Below, piece after piece: positions 37,899 through 46,607 of a stretch of 64,000 nucleotides of DNA; position 1 is the stretch's first letter, and each line of letters starts with the position of its first letter. The stretch covers positions 1 to 64,000 of the forward strand of contig NZ_JAKZKV010000015.1 of the NCBI RefSeq assembly GCF_022808675.1, in the 5' to 3' direction. This DNA comes from Parabacteroides sp. FAFU027. Its GTDB lineage: Bacteria > Bacteroidota > Bacteroidia > Bacteroidales > UBA7332. The position numbers were made by a program, and so were the translations under genes. Below the pieces are notes generated by a model, which searched no databases, was not told the DNA's origin, and worked only from the letters and a program-made list of their open reading frames with translations.

Positions 37899-40890
37899 AT
37901 TTTACCATCGCCTTATAAATGGCTTCCTGAATTAGCGTCCGGGTATCCATTTGACTGAGCTTCTTATTCCAGCTATGCGGATAAACCCGATTGGAAAGAA
38001 AAATATAAATCAGTTTATTCTCCGGATCCACCCAAAAACAGGTGCCGGTAAATCCGGTATGACCATATGTAGAAAGCGGCGCCGAATCACCTGTTGGGCC
38101 ATTACTCGGTTTAACCGGATTGGGCCTATCAAAGCCCAGACCACGACGACTATCTGAACTTTTCATTTGGGTAAACATACGGCAGGTTTCACCCGAGATA
38201 AGTTGTTCTCCACCATAACTACCTTCATTCAACCACATCTGGCAAAGTTTAGCCAAATCATTGGCATTTGAAAATAATCCGGCATTCCCCTCTACTCCAC
38301 CGGCCAAAGCTGCAGTTTCATCATGAGGATAACCGACGATTAACTGGTGACGGAAAAACTGGTCATTCTCCGTCGGTGCAATTCTAAGTTTATCAAAACG
38401 TGTCAGTGGCAAGTAACCTAATGATGAAGCGCCCAATTTTGAATACAGATTCTTAGTTAAGAAGGTATCCAGCTTTTGCCCTGAAACATTCTCAACCATC
38501 ATCCGTAGCAGCATGAAGTTCAAGTCGCTATATACATATTTTTCTTTGGAACCTAGTTTCGTTTTCAACAATCGCTGCATCATCTCTGCATGAAACACTG
38601 GATTAAGGTAAAAATGGTCTGCTACCTGTACGGTATAGTTTGGTCCCGGTGTTTCAGTTACAAGTTCGGTCTTGAATTTCAGATTCTCAGGAGCAAAAGC
38701 ATCGTCATCCACCTGAATCGGATAGCGGGTAGTTTTTTGCTTGCTTATCAATTCGCCTTTATAGCTTTTCGGTTCAAACAGCATATGGCTGAACGGTAAA
38801 TAAGCCGGTAATCCTGATTGGTGGAAAAGAGCATCCCGGACAGTTATGTTTGCTTTATCCGAACCTTTAAGAGCAGGAATAAATTTACCCAATTTATCAC
38901 GCAATACATATTTATCCTGGTCATAAAGCAACATCATTGCCGGAACAGTAGCAGCGGCTTTGGTAACTGAAGCCAAATCGTAAAGGTCAGAACTCGTTAC
39001 TTCATGGGTATTGGCATAATCAAAATAGCCGTAAGATTTATTGAATACGACTACGCCATCTTTAGCAACCAGAACCTGGCAACCGGGAGTAGCCTGGTTG
39101 CGAATCGCATCATAGACTACTGTATCAATCAGGTTAAGCTTCTGCGAATTCATACCGACTGTTTCAGGCAGGTCATAAGATAAACGGCATTTTTCAGTCT
39201 TTTGACCAGCCCCATAAGCATAGAGGCTATCAGCAGTTACCGGCAAAACTCCTTCTGCTTCTACTCCACCAAATAATAACTGCATGGAGTAACTTCCTGC
39301 CAAAACAGTGTTTTCATAAGCGAGCAAAACTCCACGCGCCTTCGCCACCGACTCTTCATATTGCTCCAGTTTATACGGAGAAGTAAAGAAGGTCAATATC
39401 ATCTGATTATTCCGTCCCAGAGTGTTGGTGATTTGCTTAAGGCGGGCCGGATAATCGGAGCGGTCTGTATAAACTCCAACTATTATGATGTCGAACTGTT
39501 TAAGATTTTCAATGATTTGCGCCAGCTTTTCCTGTTTCGTATCATCAGTTATAGAAAACAAAGTAGTCTCTGCATAATTCTTTGACATATTCTGGAATGT
39601 CGTGTTCTCTTCACCTAAAGCCACAACCGCAATACGATTTTGGTCCAGATTCTGAAGCGGAATAATGTGCTTTTTATTCGACAATAACGTTAGTGACTTT
39701 TTCGTCAGTTTGCGGTTTACCAAATCCGCCTCACGACTATTCAGCCTTGGAGTTAGCCGGTACAGGTCAATCGGTTTGTATTCATTCAGTCCGGCGACAT
39801 ATTTATAAGCGAGAATTTTCTTGCATTTCTCCTCAATAATGGATTGTTTGATAGTTCCATTTTCCACGGCTTTCTTTACTGCATTAAATTCTTCAACCGG
39901 ATTGGACGGACTCAAGAGCACATCAATCCCAGCAAGTAAAGCTTTTACACATGGGCTTTCTCCTTTTTGCACAATAGCTTTCATCACCAAAGCATCGGAA
40001 AAAACCAAACCATCAAAATCCAATTCATCTTTTAGTAAATCAGTCACCACATTGTGAGACAAAGATGCGGGCACAGTGTCTTGATCAATCGCAGGCAAAT
40101 ACAAATGACCGACCATCATTCCGGCATAACCTTTTTGGATATACTTTTTAAAAGGATAAAGTTCCAATGAATCAAGACGTGAAAGGCTCAAATGTAGCGT
40201 CGGCAATCCTAAGTGAGAATCAACAGATGTATCCCCATGACCGGGAAAATGCTTTCCAACCGAAATAACACCAACGCTCTCCAACCCACGGGCATAAGCC
40301 AATGCTGCATTAGTCACTTTCTGACGGTTTTCTCCAAATGAACGGATATTAATTACCGGGTTATTGGGATTGTTATTGATGTCAAGCACCGGCGCAAAGT
40401 TGATATGAATGCCCATCGCCTTGCATTGTTGTCCTACCAGTCGTCCGTATTCATAAATAGAGTGCAGGTCACCTCCTGCCCCAAGGGCAATATTCTTCGG
40501 GAAACGGGTAGTTCCTTCGATACGCATGGAAAGCCCCCATTCCCCATCCAGAGAGATTAAAAGCGGAATCCGGGCCTGCGACTGAAGATAATTAGTCAGT
40601 TTTGCCTGCGTCTCAACGGTAGCTTTGGAAAAAAGAACGCCACCAATCTTCTGATTCTTCACCAGACTGGCAAGTCTTTCCTGATAAGCTTTGGATTGGG
40701 TTACATCAGCCGTAATCATAAACAGCTGTCCGATTTTTTCTTCGAACGTCATTGATGAAAATACGGAATCAACCCATTGCTGCAATTTTCCGTCTTTCAT
40801 GGCTTTGGCCAATAATCCGGGAGTAACCGCATGGGTGTTTAAACCAATAAATAGGAACGTTAGTAGAGAAACGGCAATTCTTTTTATCAT
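37897..40890 (-). CDS. Glycoside hydrolase family 3 / serine hydrolase fusion, exported
   Basis: A 997-residue exported protein. I use the ATG at 40890 (MIKRIAVSLL); the in-frame TTG at 40896 is less likely. Signal peptide at 1-22. The N-terminal half (about 35-390) is GH3 of the NagZ type, with KHFPGHGDTSVDSHLG as the catalytic loop. A GH3 C-terminal-like domain (about 395-575) follows. The C-terminal half (about 590-995) is a class C serine hydrolase: SVTK in LASVTKAAATV, YSDLN as the second motif and YGHTGFTG as the third. It is paralogous to the stand-alone enzyme at 14671-16077. The pairing of beta-N-acetylhexosaminidase and DD-peptidase/esterase-like domains suggests peptidoglycan processing or recycling in the periplasm. 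Confidence 0.92.
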   Translation of the reverse strand: MIKRIAVSLLTFLFIGLNTHAVTPGLLAKAMKDGKLQQWVDSVFSSMTFEEKIGQLFMITADVTQSKAYQERLASLVKNQKIGGVLFSKATVETQAKLTNYLQSQARIPLLISLDGEWGLSMRIEGTTRFPKNIALGAGGDLHSIYEYGRLVGQQCKAMGIHINFAPVLDINNNPNNPVINIRSFGENRQKVTNAALAYARGLESVGVISVGKHFPGHGDTSVDSHLGLPTLHLSLSRLDSLELYPFKKYIQKGYAGMMVGHLYLPAIDQDTVPASLSHNVVTDLLKDELDFDGLVFSDALVMKAIVQKGESPCVKALLAGIDVLLSPSNPVEEFNAVKKAVENGTIKQSIIEEKCKKILAYKYVAGLNEYKPIDLYRLTPRLNSREADLVNRKLTKKSLTLLSNKKHIIPLQNLDQNRIAVVALGEENTTFQNMSKNYAETTLFSITDDTKQEKLAQIIENLKQFDIIIVGVYTDRSDYPARLKQITNTLGRNNQMILTFFTSPYKLEQYEESVAKARGVLLAYENTVLAGSYSMQLLFGGVEAEGVLPVTADSLYAYGAGQKTEKCRLSYDLPETVGMNSQKLNLIDTVVYDAIRNQATPGCQVLVAKDGVVVFNKSYGYFDYANTHEVTSSDLYDLASVTKAAATVPAMMLLYDQDKYVLRDKLGKFIPALKGSDKANITVRDALFHQSGLPAYLPFSHMLFEPKSYKGELISKQKTTRYPIQVDDDAFAPENLKFKTELVTETPGPNYTVQVADHFYLNPVFHAEMMQRLLKTKLGSKEKYVYSDLNFMLLRMMVENVSGQKLDTFLTKNLYSKLGASSLGYLPLTRFDKLRIAPTENDQFFRHQLIVGYPHDETAALAGGVEGNAGLFSNANDLAKLCQMWLNEGSYGGEQLISGETCRMFTQMKSSDSRRGLGFDRPNPVKPSNGPTGDSAPLSTYGHTGFTGTCFWVDPENKLIYIFLSNRVYPHSWNKKLSQMDTRTLIQEAIYKAMVK

Positions 40891-40920
40891 TATCAACAGA
40901 AAATATTTTGTTTTGCGAGC

Positions 40921-41418
40921 CTATCCTTGCCGGCCAAGCTCTATAACTTCAAGGTCCTTAAATTCACCATTATCAATGGTAAACCTGACCAGTGTGCGCT
41001 GTACGTGAAAACCATATTTCCCCGCAGCGCCCGGGTTGATATGGAGAAGATTCAGCTTCGGGTCAAACTTTACCTTCAATATATGGGAATGACCGCAGAC
41101 GAAAAGCTTCGGTGGATTCTGGAAAATCTCCGGCTTAACCTCGGGCGCATATTTACCCGGATAACCACCGATGTGGGTAATCCAGACATCAGCGCCTTCG
41201 AGCGTGAATCGCTGGTCTTTGGGAAACATGCGGCGAATCTGTTGCCCGTCGATATTTCCATATACCGCACGCAAAGGCTTGATTGCAGCCAACCGATCAG
41301 CCACTTCTACCGAGCCAATATCTCCTGCGTGCCAGATTTCATCACATTCCCTGAAATAGTATTCGTATTTATCATCCCACCACATGTGGGTATCAGAAAG
41401 CAAACCTATCCTTACCAT
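40921..41418 (-). CDS. YfcE/MJ0936-family metallophosphoesterase
   Basis: A 165-residue calcineurin-like phosphodiesterase. Metal ligands are in LLSDTHMWWD, HAGDIG, GNIDG, GHSH (CGHSHI) and NPGAAG, the usual order. The fold and length match small single-domain phosphodiesterases of unknown physiological substrate. The ATG overlaps the kdsA stop (TGATG), so the two are co-translated. Confidence 0.88.
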   Translation of the reverse strand: MVRIGLLSDTHMWWDDKYEYYFRECDEIWHAGDIGSVEVADRLAAIKPLRAVYGNIDGQQIRRMFPKDQRFTLEGADVWITHIGGYPGKYAPEVKPEIFQNPPKLFVCGHSHILKVKFDPKLNLLHINPGAAGKYGFHVQRTLVRFTIDNGEFKDLEVIELGRQG

Positions 41419-42233
41419 CAGAATTTGTTGATGGTTTGACGGATGGCTGTCAGGCGGGTCAATACTCCTTCTAGCAAATCCAACTGAAGCATGTTAGCTC
41501 CATCCGATTTGGCGTTTTTAGGGTCGGGATGTGTTTCCATAAAAAGGCCATCCACTCCAACGGCAACACCTGCACGGGCAATGGTTTCGATAAGTTGTGG
41601 TTTACCACCGGTCACGCCACTGGCCGAGTTGGGTTGTTGCAACGAGTGGGTAACATCCAGTACCACCGGATAGCCAAAGCTTTGCATCTCAGGAATACCA
41701 CGGTAGTCCACAATCAGGTCGTAATATCCGAATGTCGTTCCACGGTCAGTCAGCATCACATTAGGATTGCCTGCATCCACTATTTTCTGTGCGGCAAACT
41801 CCATTGCAGCCGGTGAAAGAAACTGGCCTTTCTTGATATTGACACAGCGTCCCGTCTCGGCAGCAGCAATCAGCAGGTCCGTCTGACGGCAAAGGAAAGC
41901 GGGAATCTGAAGTACATCAACGTATTCAGCTGCCATCTTCGCTTCATCAGCCGAATGAATATCCGATACTACCGGAATGCCAAAGGTTTCGCTCACTTTG
42001 CGCAATACCTTCAACGCTTTTTCATCGCCGATTCCGGTAAATGAATCATTACGTGAACGGTTCGCCTTGCGGTAAGAGCCTTTGAAAACATAGGGGATAT
42101 TCAGCTTATCGGTTATTGTAACGATGCGTTCGGCAATTTCCATTGCCATGGTTTCGCCTTCGATTACACACGGTCCGGCAAGCAGGACAAAATTATTGGA
42201 TTCTTTGTGTTTGAGATTTAATGATGGATACAT
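41418..42233 (-). CDS. kdsA: 3-deoxy-8-phosphooctulonate synthase (KDO-8-P synthase)
   Basis: A 271-residue (beta/alpha)8 enzyme condensing PEP with arabinose 5-phosphate to KDO-8-phosphate, the first step to the inner core of lipopolysaccharide. Recognised segments are LLAGPCVIEGE, FKGSYRKANRSRNDSFTG, VSDIHSADEA, KKGQFLSPAAM, TDRGTTFGY and FMETHPDP. Gram-negative outer membrane is thus confirmed. It lies upstream of, and overlaps, the phosphoesterase gene. Confidence 0.97.
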   Translation of the reverse strand: MYPSLNLKHKESNNFVLLAGPCVIEGETMAMEIAERIVTITDKLNIPYVFKGSYRKANRSRNDSFTGIGDEKALKVLRKVSETFGIPVVSDIHSADEAKMAAEYVDVLQIPAFLCRQTDLLIAAAETGRCVNIKKGQFLSPAAMEFAAQKIVDAGNPNVMLTDRGTTFGYYDLIVDYRGIPEMQSFGYPVVLDVTHSLQQPNSASGVTGGKPQLIETIARAGVAVGVDGLFMETHPDPKNAKSDGANMLQLDLLEGVLTRLTAIRQTINKF

Positions 42234-42281
42234 GGCGTAATTTGTGTATGTGGTTTGTATATTTTTTAGCTATAATAAATT

Positions 42282-42701
42282 CTAAAGCAAATGGTATTCA
42301 GAATTCCCCTCCTCGGAGGGGTTAGGGGTGGGTTCTTGTTTTGTGTTTTGAATCCACGATTCAATAGTCCTCAGAACATTATTCATGTTATGCTTGACCT
42401 CAATATCGTCAAAGCGAAGAAACGTAACCCCTTCTTTTTCAAGTTCAGATTGTCGTAGTTTATCTTGTTCAAATTTAAAGTCGTGACTATCTCCATCAAC
42501 TTCAATGGCTAACATTAAGTCTTTGCAATAAAAATCAACTATATAATTGAGCATTGGACGTTGTCTGTCAAAATCCATTCCCAGCATTTTCTTCTGCTTC
42601 AGCTCATCCCACAATAACACCTCCGAAAGAGTCATATTCTCCCGAAGCTGTTTTGCCAGTACTTTCAAGTTAGGATTGTATGGAATGATTTTTCTTCTCA
42701 T
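42282..42701 (-). CDS. DUF559 / Vsr-like endonuclease-domain protein
   Basis: A 139-residue small protein of the DUF559 family (very-short-patch-repair-like fold). It starts MRRKIIPYNPNLKVLAKQLR; LSEVLLWDELKQKKMLGMDFDRQRPMLNYIVDFYC and AIEVDGDSHD hold the D...E-x-D nuclease-like core. Family members are abundant but mostly without known function. The last 18 residues (EPTPNPSEEGNSEYHLL region) are translated from GC-rich palindromic repeat copy 6, which has altered the C-terminus. Copy 7 lies 34 bp upstream in the same orientation. The gene is therefore bracketed by repeat copies. Confidence 0.82.
   Translation of the reverse strand: MRRKIIPYNPNLKVLAKQLRENMTLSEVLLWDELKQKKMLGMDFDRQRPMLNYIVDFYCKDLMLAIEVDGDSHDFKFEQDKLRQSELEKEGVTFLRFDDIEVKHNMNNVLRTIESWIQNTKQEPTPNPSEEGNSEYHLL
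42306..42332. repeat. GC-rich palindromic repeat, copy 6
   Basis: CCCCTCCtcGGAGGGG (42306-42321) with a right-side tail TTAGGGGTGGG (42322-42332). It lies inside the 3' end of the DUF559 gene and is translated as its tail. Confidence 0.88.
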
Positions 42702-42734
42702 TGATTATATAAATCAGTTTAGAGTATCAGAGTT

Positions 42735-42761
42735 CCCCTCCCGGGAGGGGTTAGGGTTGGG
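42735..42761. repeat. GC-rich palindromic repeat, copy 7
   Basis: CCCCTCCCGGGAGGGG (42735-42750) with tail TTAGGGTTGGG (42751-42761). Same orientation as copy 6; 34 bp upstream of the DUF559 start. Confidence 0.88.
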
Positions 42762-42777
42762 TCCTGTGAAATATTTA

Positions 42778-42804
42778 CCCACCCCCGACCCCTCCTAGGA
42801 GGGG
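42778..42804. repeat. GC-rich palindromic repeat, copy 8
   Basis: CCCCTCCtaGGAGGGG (42789-42804) with a left-side C-rich tail (42778-42788). It faces copy 7 tail to tail, with a 16-bp gap. Confidence 0.88.
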
Positions 42805-42848
42805 AGTTTGGTCACATTATATTTCTGCAAATTGCCTTGTTTATCCCC

Positions 42849-43769
42849 TCAATCCCTTCCAAGGAGTCCCTTCACCCGCTCAATCTTCTCCTCCATCGGC
42901 ATAAAGGCATCGAGCCAATGAATGGAGAATCCGCGGCGTTCCATGCCCCTGAACCAGGTCATTTGCCGTTTGGCAAACTGATGGATGGCGATTTCAAGCT
43001 GGGAAAACATTTCATCGAATGAGATTTGCCCGGTTGCATAAAGCGTCAGGTATTTGTATTCGAGGCCGTAGTAAATCAGGTCTTCGGCAGAAATACCTGA
43101 ATCAAGCAGTCGCTTCACCTCATCGACCATCCCGGCATCGAGACGGCTTTTCAGGCGACGGGAGATCTTTTCCCGACGAGCCTCGCGTTCTATATCCACA
43201 CCGATAATCAGGCTATTGATCGGTGCAAATTCATTCACATCGGGAGCCTGATTAAGGTAATATTCTTCGATCTCGATGGCACGGATGGCACGTTTCACCG
43301 TATCTACATCGGTAGTGTTGTGAAGGTCCTTATATTGCTTCAGCATTTCGGTGAGTTGCTCCAAAGAATGCCCGCTCAAGCGTTCGCGCAATTCGGTATT
43401 CTCAGGTACGGCCAGCAATTTATATCCCTTCAACACCGACTCGATATACATGCCGGTACCTCCGCACAGGATAGGCAATTTACCCTTTTCTTTGATTTGG
43501 GAAAATGCTTCGGCAAAGTCGTGCTGAAACTCGAATACGTTATACTTCTCCCCTGCATCGCAAATATCAATCAGGTGATAGGGAATTGGCTTTCCGTTTA
43601 CAGTGTAATCCTCCAGGTCTTTTCCCGTGCCCAGGTCCATTCCACGATAGACCTGACGCGAATCGGCGCTGATGATTTCCGTATCAAGATCATAAGCCAG
43701 CGCAGCAGCGAATGGCGTTTTACCCGAGGCGGTCGGGCCTAATATGGTGATGAGTTCGTATTTTTCCAT
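42849..43769 (-). CDS. miaA: tRNA dimethylallyltransferase MiaA
   Basis: A 306-residue enzyme adding a dimethylallyl group to A37 of UNN-reading tRNAs. The P-loop GPTASGKT is at residues 11-18; SADSRQVYRGMDLGTGK follows, then ILCGGTGMYIESVLKGY and the C-terminal YQ.A/RQMTWFR signature (FAKRQMTWFRGM). Length is normal. It is transcribed on the minus strand and its start is followed upstream by the polyferredoxin terminator. Confidence 0.96.
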   Translation of the reverse strand: MEKYELITILGPTASGKTPFAAALAYDLDTEIISADSRQVYRGMDLGTGKDLEDYTVNGKPIPYHLIDICDAGEKYNVFEFQHDFAEAFSQIKEKGKLPILCGGTGMYIESVLKGYKLLAVPENTELRERLSGHSLEQLTEMLKQYKDLHNTTDVDTVKRAIRAIEIEEYYLNQAPDVNEFAPINSLIIGVDIEREARREKISRRLKSRLDAGMVDEVKRLLDSGISAEDLIYYGLEYKYLTLYATGQISFDEMFSQLEIAIHQFAKRQMTWFRGMERRGFSIHWLDAFMPMEEKIERVKGLLGRD

Positions 43770-43777
43770 AATAAAAA

Positions 43778-43811
43778 GTCCTGAGCCTCCCCTATTTGGG
43801 AAGCTCAGGAC
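43778..43811 (-). terminator. Terminator of the polyferredoxin-DUF362 unit
   Basis: GTCCTGAGC (43778-43786) pairs with GCTCAGGAC (43803-43811), with a second pairing TCCC/GGGA inside. The A-run at 43773-43777 becomes a T-run on the minus strand. Confidence 0.85.
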
Positions 43812-43833
43812 AAAATTACGAATATCAGTCTGT

Positions 43834-45366
43834 TTAGAACCCGAAATTGTCTATCTTTTTCTCAAACTTTTGTGCATCTTTCGGCTTTTTAGCCTTCACC
43901 TGCACGCTGTTTCCCTCCACATAGATGGCCTGGTAAGGGCGAACCGGACAGATTGATTCGCATCCGCCGCAACCAATACAGAGGTCGGGAGTCACCTGCG
44001 GGATAGTCAACCCGTTTTTGTAGGGAATCATGTGAACGGCTTGCGTCGGGCAATGTTCCGAACAAGCGCCGCAATCTTTCTCATCGGTATAGACCACACA
44101 CTTGTGTTTACGGAAACGGGCAATCCCCATCTGCGTGACGCGCTTTTCCTCTACTGTCAGCTTCGTCAATGCACCGGTCGGACAAACCTCAGAACATATT
44201 GTACAATCCTGATTACAATATACGTGCGTGGAAAAGGCAAGTCGCGGCTGCATAATCCCACTGATACCGTATTCAAGGGCAGCCGGTTTCAGTACATGCA
44301 TAGGGCATTTGCTCACACAGAGCTGACAGCCGGTGCATTTGGTATTGAAATGCTCAAGATGGCCGGCTCCCGGAGGCATAATGGGTTTGCGGGAGAGGAT
44401 TTCGTCCTTTTTACCGGTGAGGGTCTCGGCTTTGGCGGTCGCAAGGGCTGCTACCACGGCTCCGGAGGTCAGCATAAAGGTGCGACGGCTACTGTTGATT
44501 TCCGAAACGGGAGCTGCCTCCTGCTTTTTACCATAGCGAAATGCGTATTTGACACCTCCTTTTTTGCAAACGGAGAGACAGTTGAAGCAACTCACACAGC
44601 GTGTCTCGTCCACCGTCATTGCCATCGAATCGATGCACTGGGATTTGCAGCGCTTTTCGCAGGCACTGCATTGGGTGCAGGAGGATTTCTCGATTTCAAT
44701 TTTAAACAATGAGAGTTTGGATAATAGTCCGAGGAAAGTCCCCACCGGACAAACCGTATTGCAATACAACCGCCCCCGAAACCACGACATGACTGCCACT
44801 ATCACAAAAAAGACCGAAGTAATAATAAACGGTATCACCACAAAGGCGTTTTGAGACACGCCGTAAATCACATAAATACCTTTTTTGATGAACAATGCCG
44901 AGAAGCCGTTATTTGCCCATATAAAAAGCGGGCGAAGGAGTTGCGTAATGATGCGGCCGAAGATACTATACGGGTCGAGCCACACCACCACCGCGCTACT
45001 GCCCAGCAAAAAAACAATCACGGTCAGCGCAAGCAGGCTGTAACGCAGAATATTATTCGGTTTACGGTAGTCAAAGCGGTAACGTCTCCCCTTTTTCTTA
45101 AACCAACGCGACTTCCAGGCTGCAATGTCCTGAAAAACGCCCAAGGGGCAAATCACCGAGCAATACAAGCGCCCGAACAGCAGGCTTAAGACCAGAAGGA
45201 AACCCACCACTCCCACCTGGACAGACATCAGCGCGGGAATCCATTGCATTTGCAGCAATTTATGCAGGAAAAGGGGCAGTAACCCCGTGAAATCAATAAA
45301 AAAAAGCAGAATCGGCAGGAAGAAAAGAATTGCCAGTAATCGTCGAATGTGTTTAAGGGTTTTCAT
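43834..45366 (-). CDS. Membrane polyferredoxin (NapH/CcoG-like) with an internal twin-arginine segment
   Basis: A 510-residue protein (ATG at 45366, MKTLKHIRRLL; ATG at 45372 is an alternative). Membrane helices fall at about 10-28, 47-67, 109-130 and 175-193. Two CPxG-type motifs flank them (GRLYCSVICPLG and GRLYCNTVCPVG). Four or more 4Fe-4S clusters follow (CTQCSACEKRC, CVSCFNCLSVC, CTGCQLCVSKC, CTICSEVC, CGACSEHC, CIGCGGCESIC). At about 294-311 lies SSRRTFMLTSGAVVAALATA, a twin-arginine plus hydrophobic stretch in the middle of the protein. This implies a Tat-dependent crossing of the C-terminal Fe-S domains into the periplasm. It is downstream of the DUF362 gene in the same unit. Confidence 0.85.
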   Translation of the reverse strand: MKTLKHIRRLLAILFFLPILLFFIDFTGLLPLFLHKLLQMQWIPALMSVQVGVVGFLLVLSLLFGRLYCSVICPLGVFQDIAAWKSRWFKKKGRRYRFDYRKPNNILRYSLLALTVIVFLLGSSAVVVWLDPYSIFGRIITQLLRPLFIWANNGFSALFIKKGIYVIYGVSQNAFVVIPFIITSVFFVIVAVMSWFRGRLYCNTVCPVGTFLGLLSKLSLFKIEIEKSSCTQCSACEKRCKSQCIDSMAMTVDETRCVSCFNCLSVCKKGGVKYAFRYGKKQEAAPVSEINSSRRTFMLTSGAVVAALATAKAETLTGKKDEILSRKPIMPPGAGHLEHFNTKCTGCQLCVSKCPMHVLKPAALEYGISGIMQPRLAFSTHVYCNQDCTICSEVCPTGALTKLTVEEKRVTQMGIARFRKHKCVVYTDEKDCGACSEHCPTQAVHMIPYKNGLTIPQVTPDLCIGCGGCESICPVRPYQAIYVEGNSVQVKAKKPKDAQKFEKKIDNFGF

Positions 45367-45399
45367 GAACATTAAAATGATAAGTTTTATAGAAACTAT

Positions 45400-45453
45400 C
45401 AGCACAAAGATGCAAAAACGCGTGTCACTTTGCGCCTTTGCATCTTTGTGCTG
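45400..45453. repeat. Perfect 17-bp inverted repeat in the polyferredoxin-DUF362 gap
   Basis: CAGCACAAAGATGCAAA (45400-45416) and TTTGCATCTTTGTGCTG (45437-45453) are perfect inverse complements around 20 bases. The right part repeats CTTTG-like units (CTTTGCG, CTTTGCAT, CTTTGTG), a motif common in dispersed Bacteroidota repeats. It sits between DUF362 and the polyferredoxin gene, so the mRNA would carry a stable hairpin. Confidence 0.85.
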
Positions 45454-45489
45454 AGTTTGATTATCGTTCTGTTAGATGCCTGAAGCCCC

Positions 45490-46422
45490 TTATAGTTTAA
45501 TCCGTTTTACATTTAATTTCTCCAGATGTTGCGTACCCACTTTGAGTTGTTCGGCCAGAGCAACGTAGCGCACATCCGCCAAATTGGTCTCGCGAATCTG
45601 GTTAAACATCTTGATGGCCGCTGTATCCACAGCCACGAAATCGTGCGACACGAGCAGCGATTTCATCATCACCGCATCGGATTCCGACTTGCCTTGCGGA
45701 CCGTTGGATTTCATCGCGCGGTAAGCGTCCACGATGTTCAGCACCGGTTTCTTGTGGAAAGTAGCACAGTCGGCGATGCACTGGTGAAGGTCATTGCGAT
45801 GCCAGTATCCGCGGTCCCACACGATACCCATCATATTTTTCATGGAGATAGACATCTTTGGCCCGCCGTGATGCTTGAGCACCGGCACATTAAACCACAC
45901 GTCGCAATCAAGAATGGCTTCATGCACTTTAATCTTTTTCAGATTCACGCCATGCGGCAAATCCGCCTCGCGATACATCGACTCATCGTTGCCGGGGATA
46001 ATCTTACCACCCGCAGCCTTCACCGCAGCCTCGATACCGCTGGCCTCGTAGCACTTCTGCCAGTTGTCGCACGTATGATCAAACACCAGCACCTGCTTCG
46101 CTCCCGCTGCCAGACACTGTTTCACCAACGCACCCACCAGTTGCGGATTGGTATTGGCGGCCATCTGCGGAGTACGATCCCAACCGATATTGGGCTTAAT
46201 CACCACCTTCTGGCCCTTCTTTACAAACTTCTGTATTCCGCCCAATTCCTTGAGCGCCCGGATAAGCATCACTTCGGGTTCGCCGCCCATCACCGCCACC
46301 AGGTCGGGGGATGAAGCCACGGTCAGTTCGTTTTCGGTCACCACGTTAGCCAACGATTTCGGACTAAACAGGGTCGCGATTCCTGCCAGAGCAGCCGTCT
46401 TGAAAAAATCTCTTCGTTTCAT
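45490..46422 (-). CDS. DUF362 domain protein with Tat signal
   Basis: A 310-residue exported protein. Its Tat signal is MKRRDFFKTAALAGIATLF with the RRDFF motif, so it is exported folded. The DUF362 domain covers about 38-290 (VAVMGGEPEVMLIRALKELGG, VVIKPNIGWDRTPQMAANTNP, VPVLKHHGGPKMSISMKNMMGIVWD, HQCIADCATF). DUF362 proteins are usually linked to Fe-S proteins and electron transfer, but their chemistry is unknown to me. The next gene downstream is a membrane polyferredoxin, so the pair may form a periplasm-facing redox unit. Array C lies upstream of its 5' end, on the other side. Confidence 0.85.
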   Translation of the reverse strand: MKRRDFFKTAALAGIATLFSPKSLANVVTENELTVASSPDLVAVMGGEPEVMLIRALKELGGIQKFVKKGQKVVIKPNIGWDRTPQMAANTNPQLVGALVKQCLAAGAKQVLVFDHTCDNWQKCYEASGIEAAVKAAGGKIIPGNDESMYREADLPHGVNLKKIKVHEAILDCDVWFNVPVLKHHGGPKMSISMKNMMGIVWDRGYWHRNDLHQCIADCATFHKKPVLNIVDAYRAMKSNGPQGKSESDAVMMKSLLVSHDFVAVDTAAIKMFNQIRETNLADVRYVALAEQLKVGTQHLEKLNVKRIKL

Positions 46423-46607
46423 GGTTGTTTATATTAAATGTTTTCAGAAAATAAAGTCTTGTGAGTTGAATGCAGTACTTTGACAATCAAACTATCTGCA
46501 TCGGGAGAAGAAGCCCAAAGATATTGATTTTAAAGTAAAAACGGAATAGGAAGCCACGATAAATATCATCCTGAACAGTATCAATGGCGCTTATTCTCAA
46601 ATAAAAA

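Noticed and set aside
42282..42701. Restriction-modification or Vsr mismatch repair gene
   Set aside because: No cytosine methyltransferase gene is adjacent, and the fold match is to the broad DUF559 family only.
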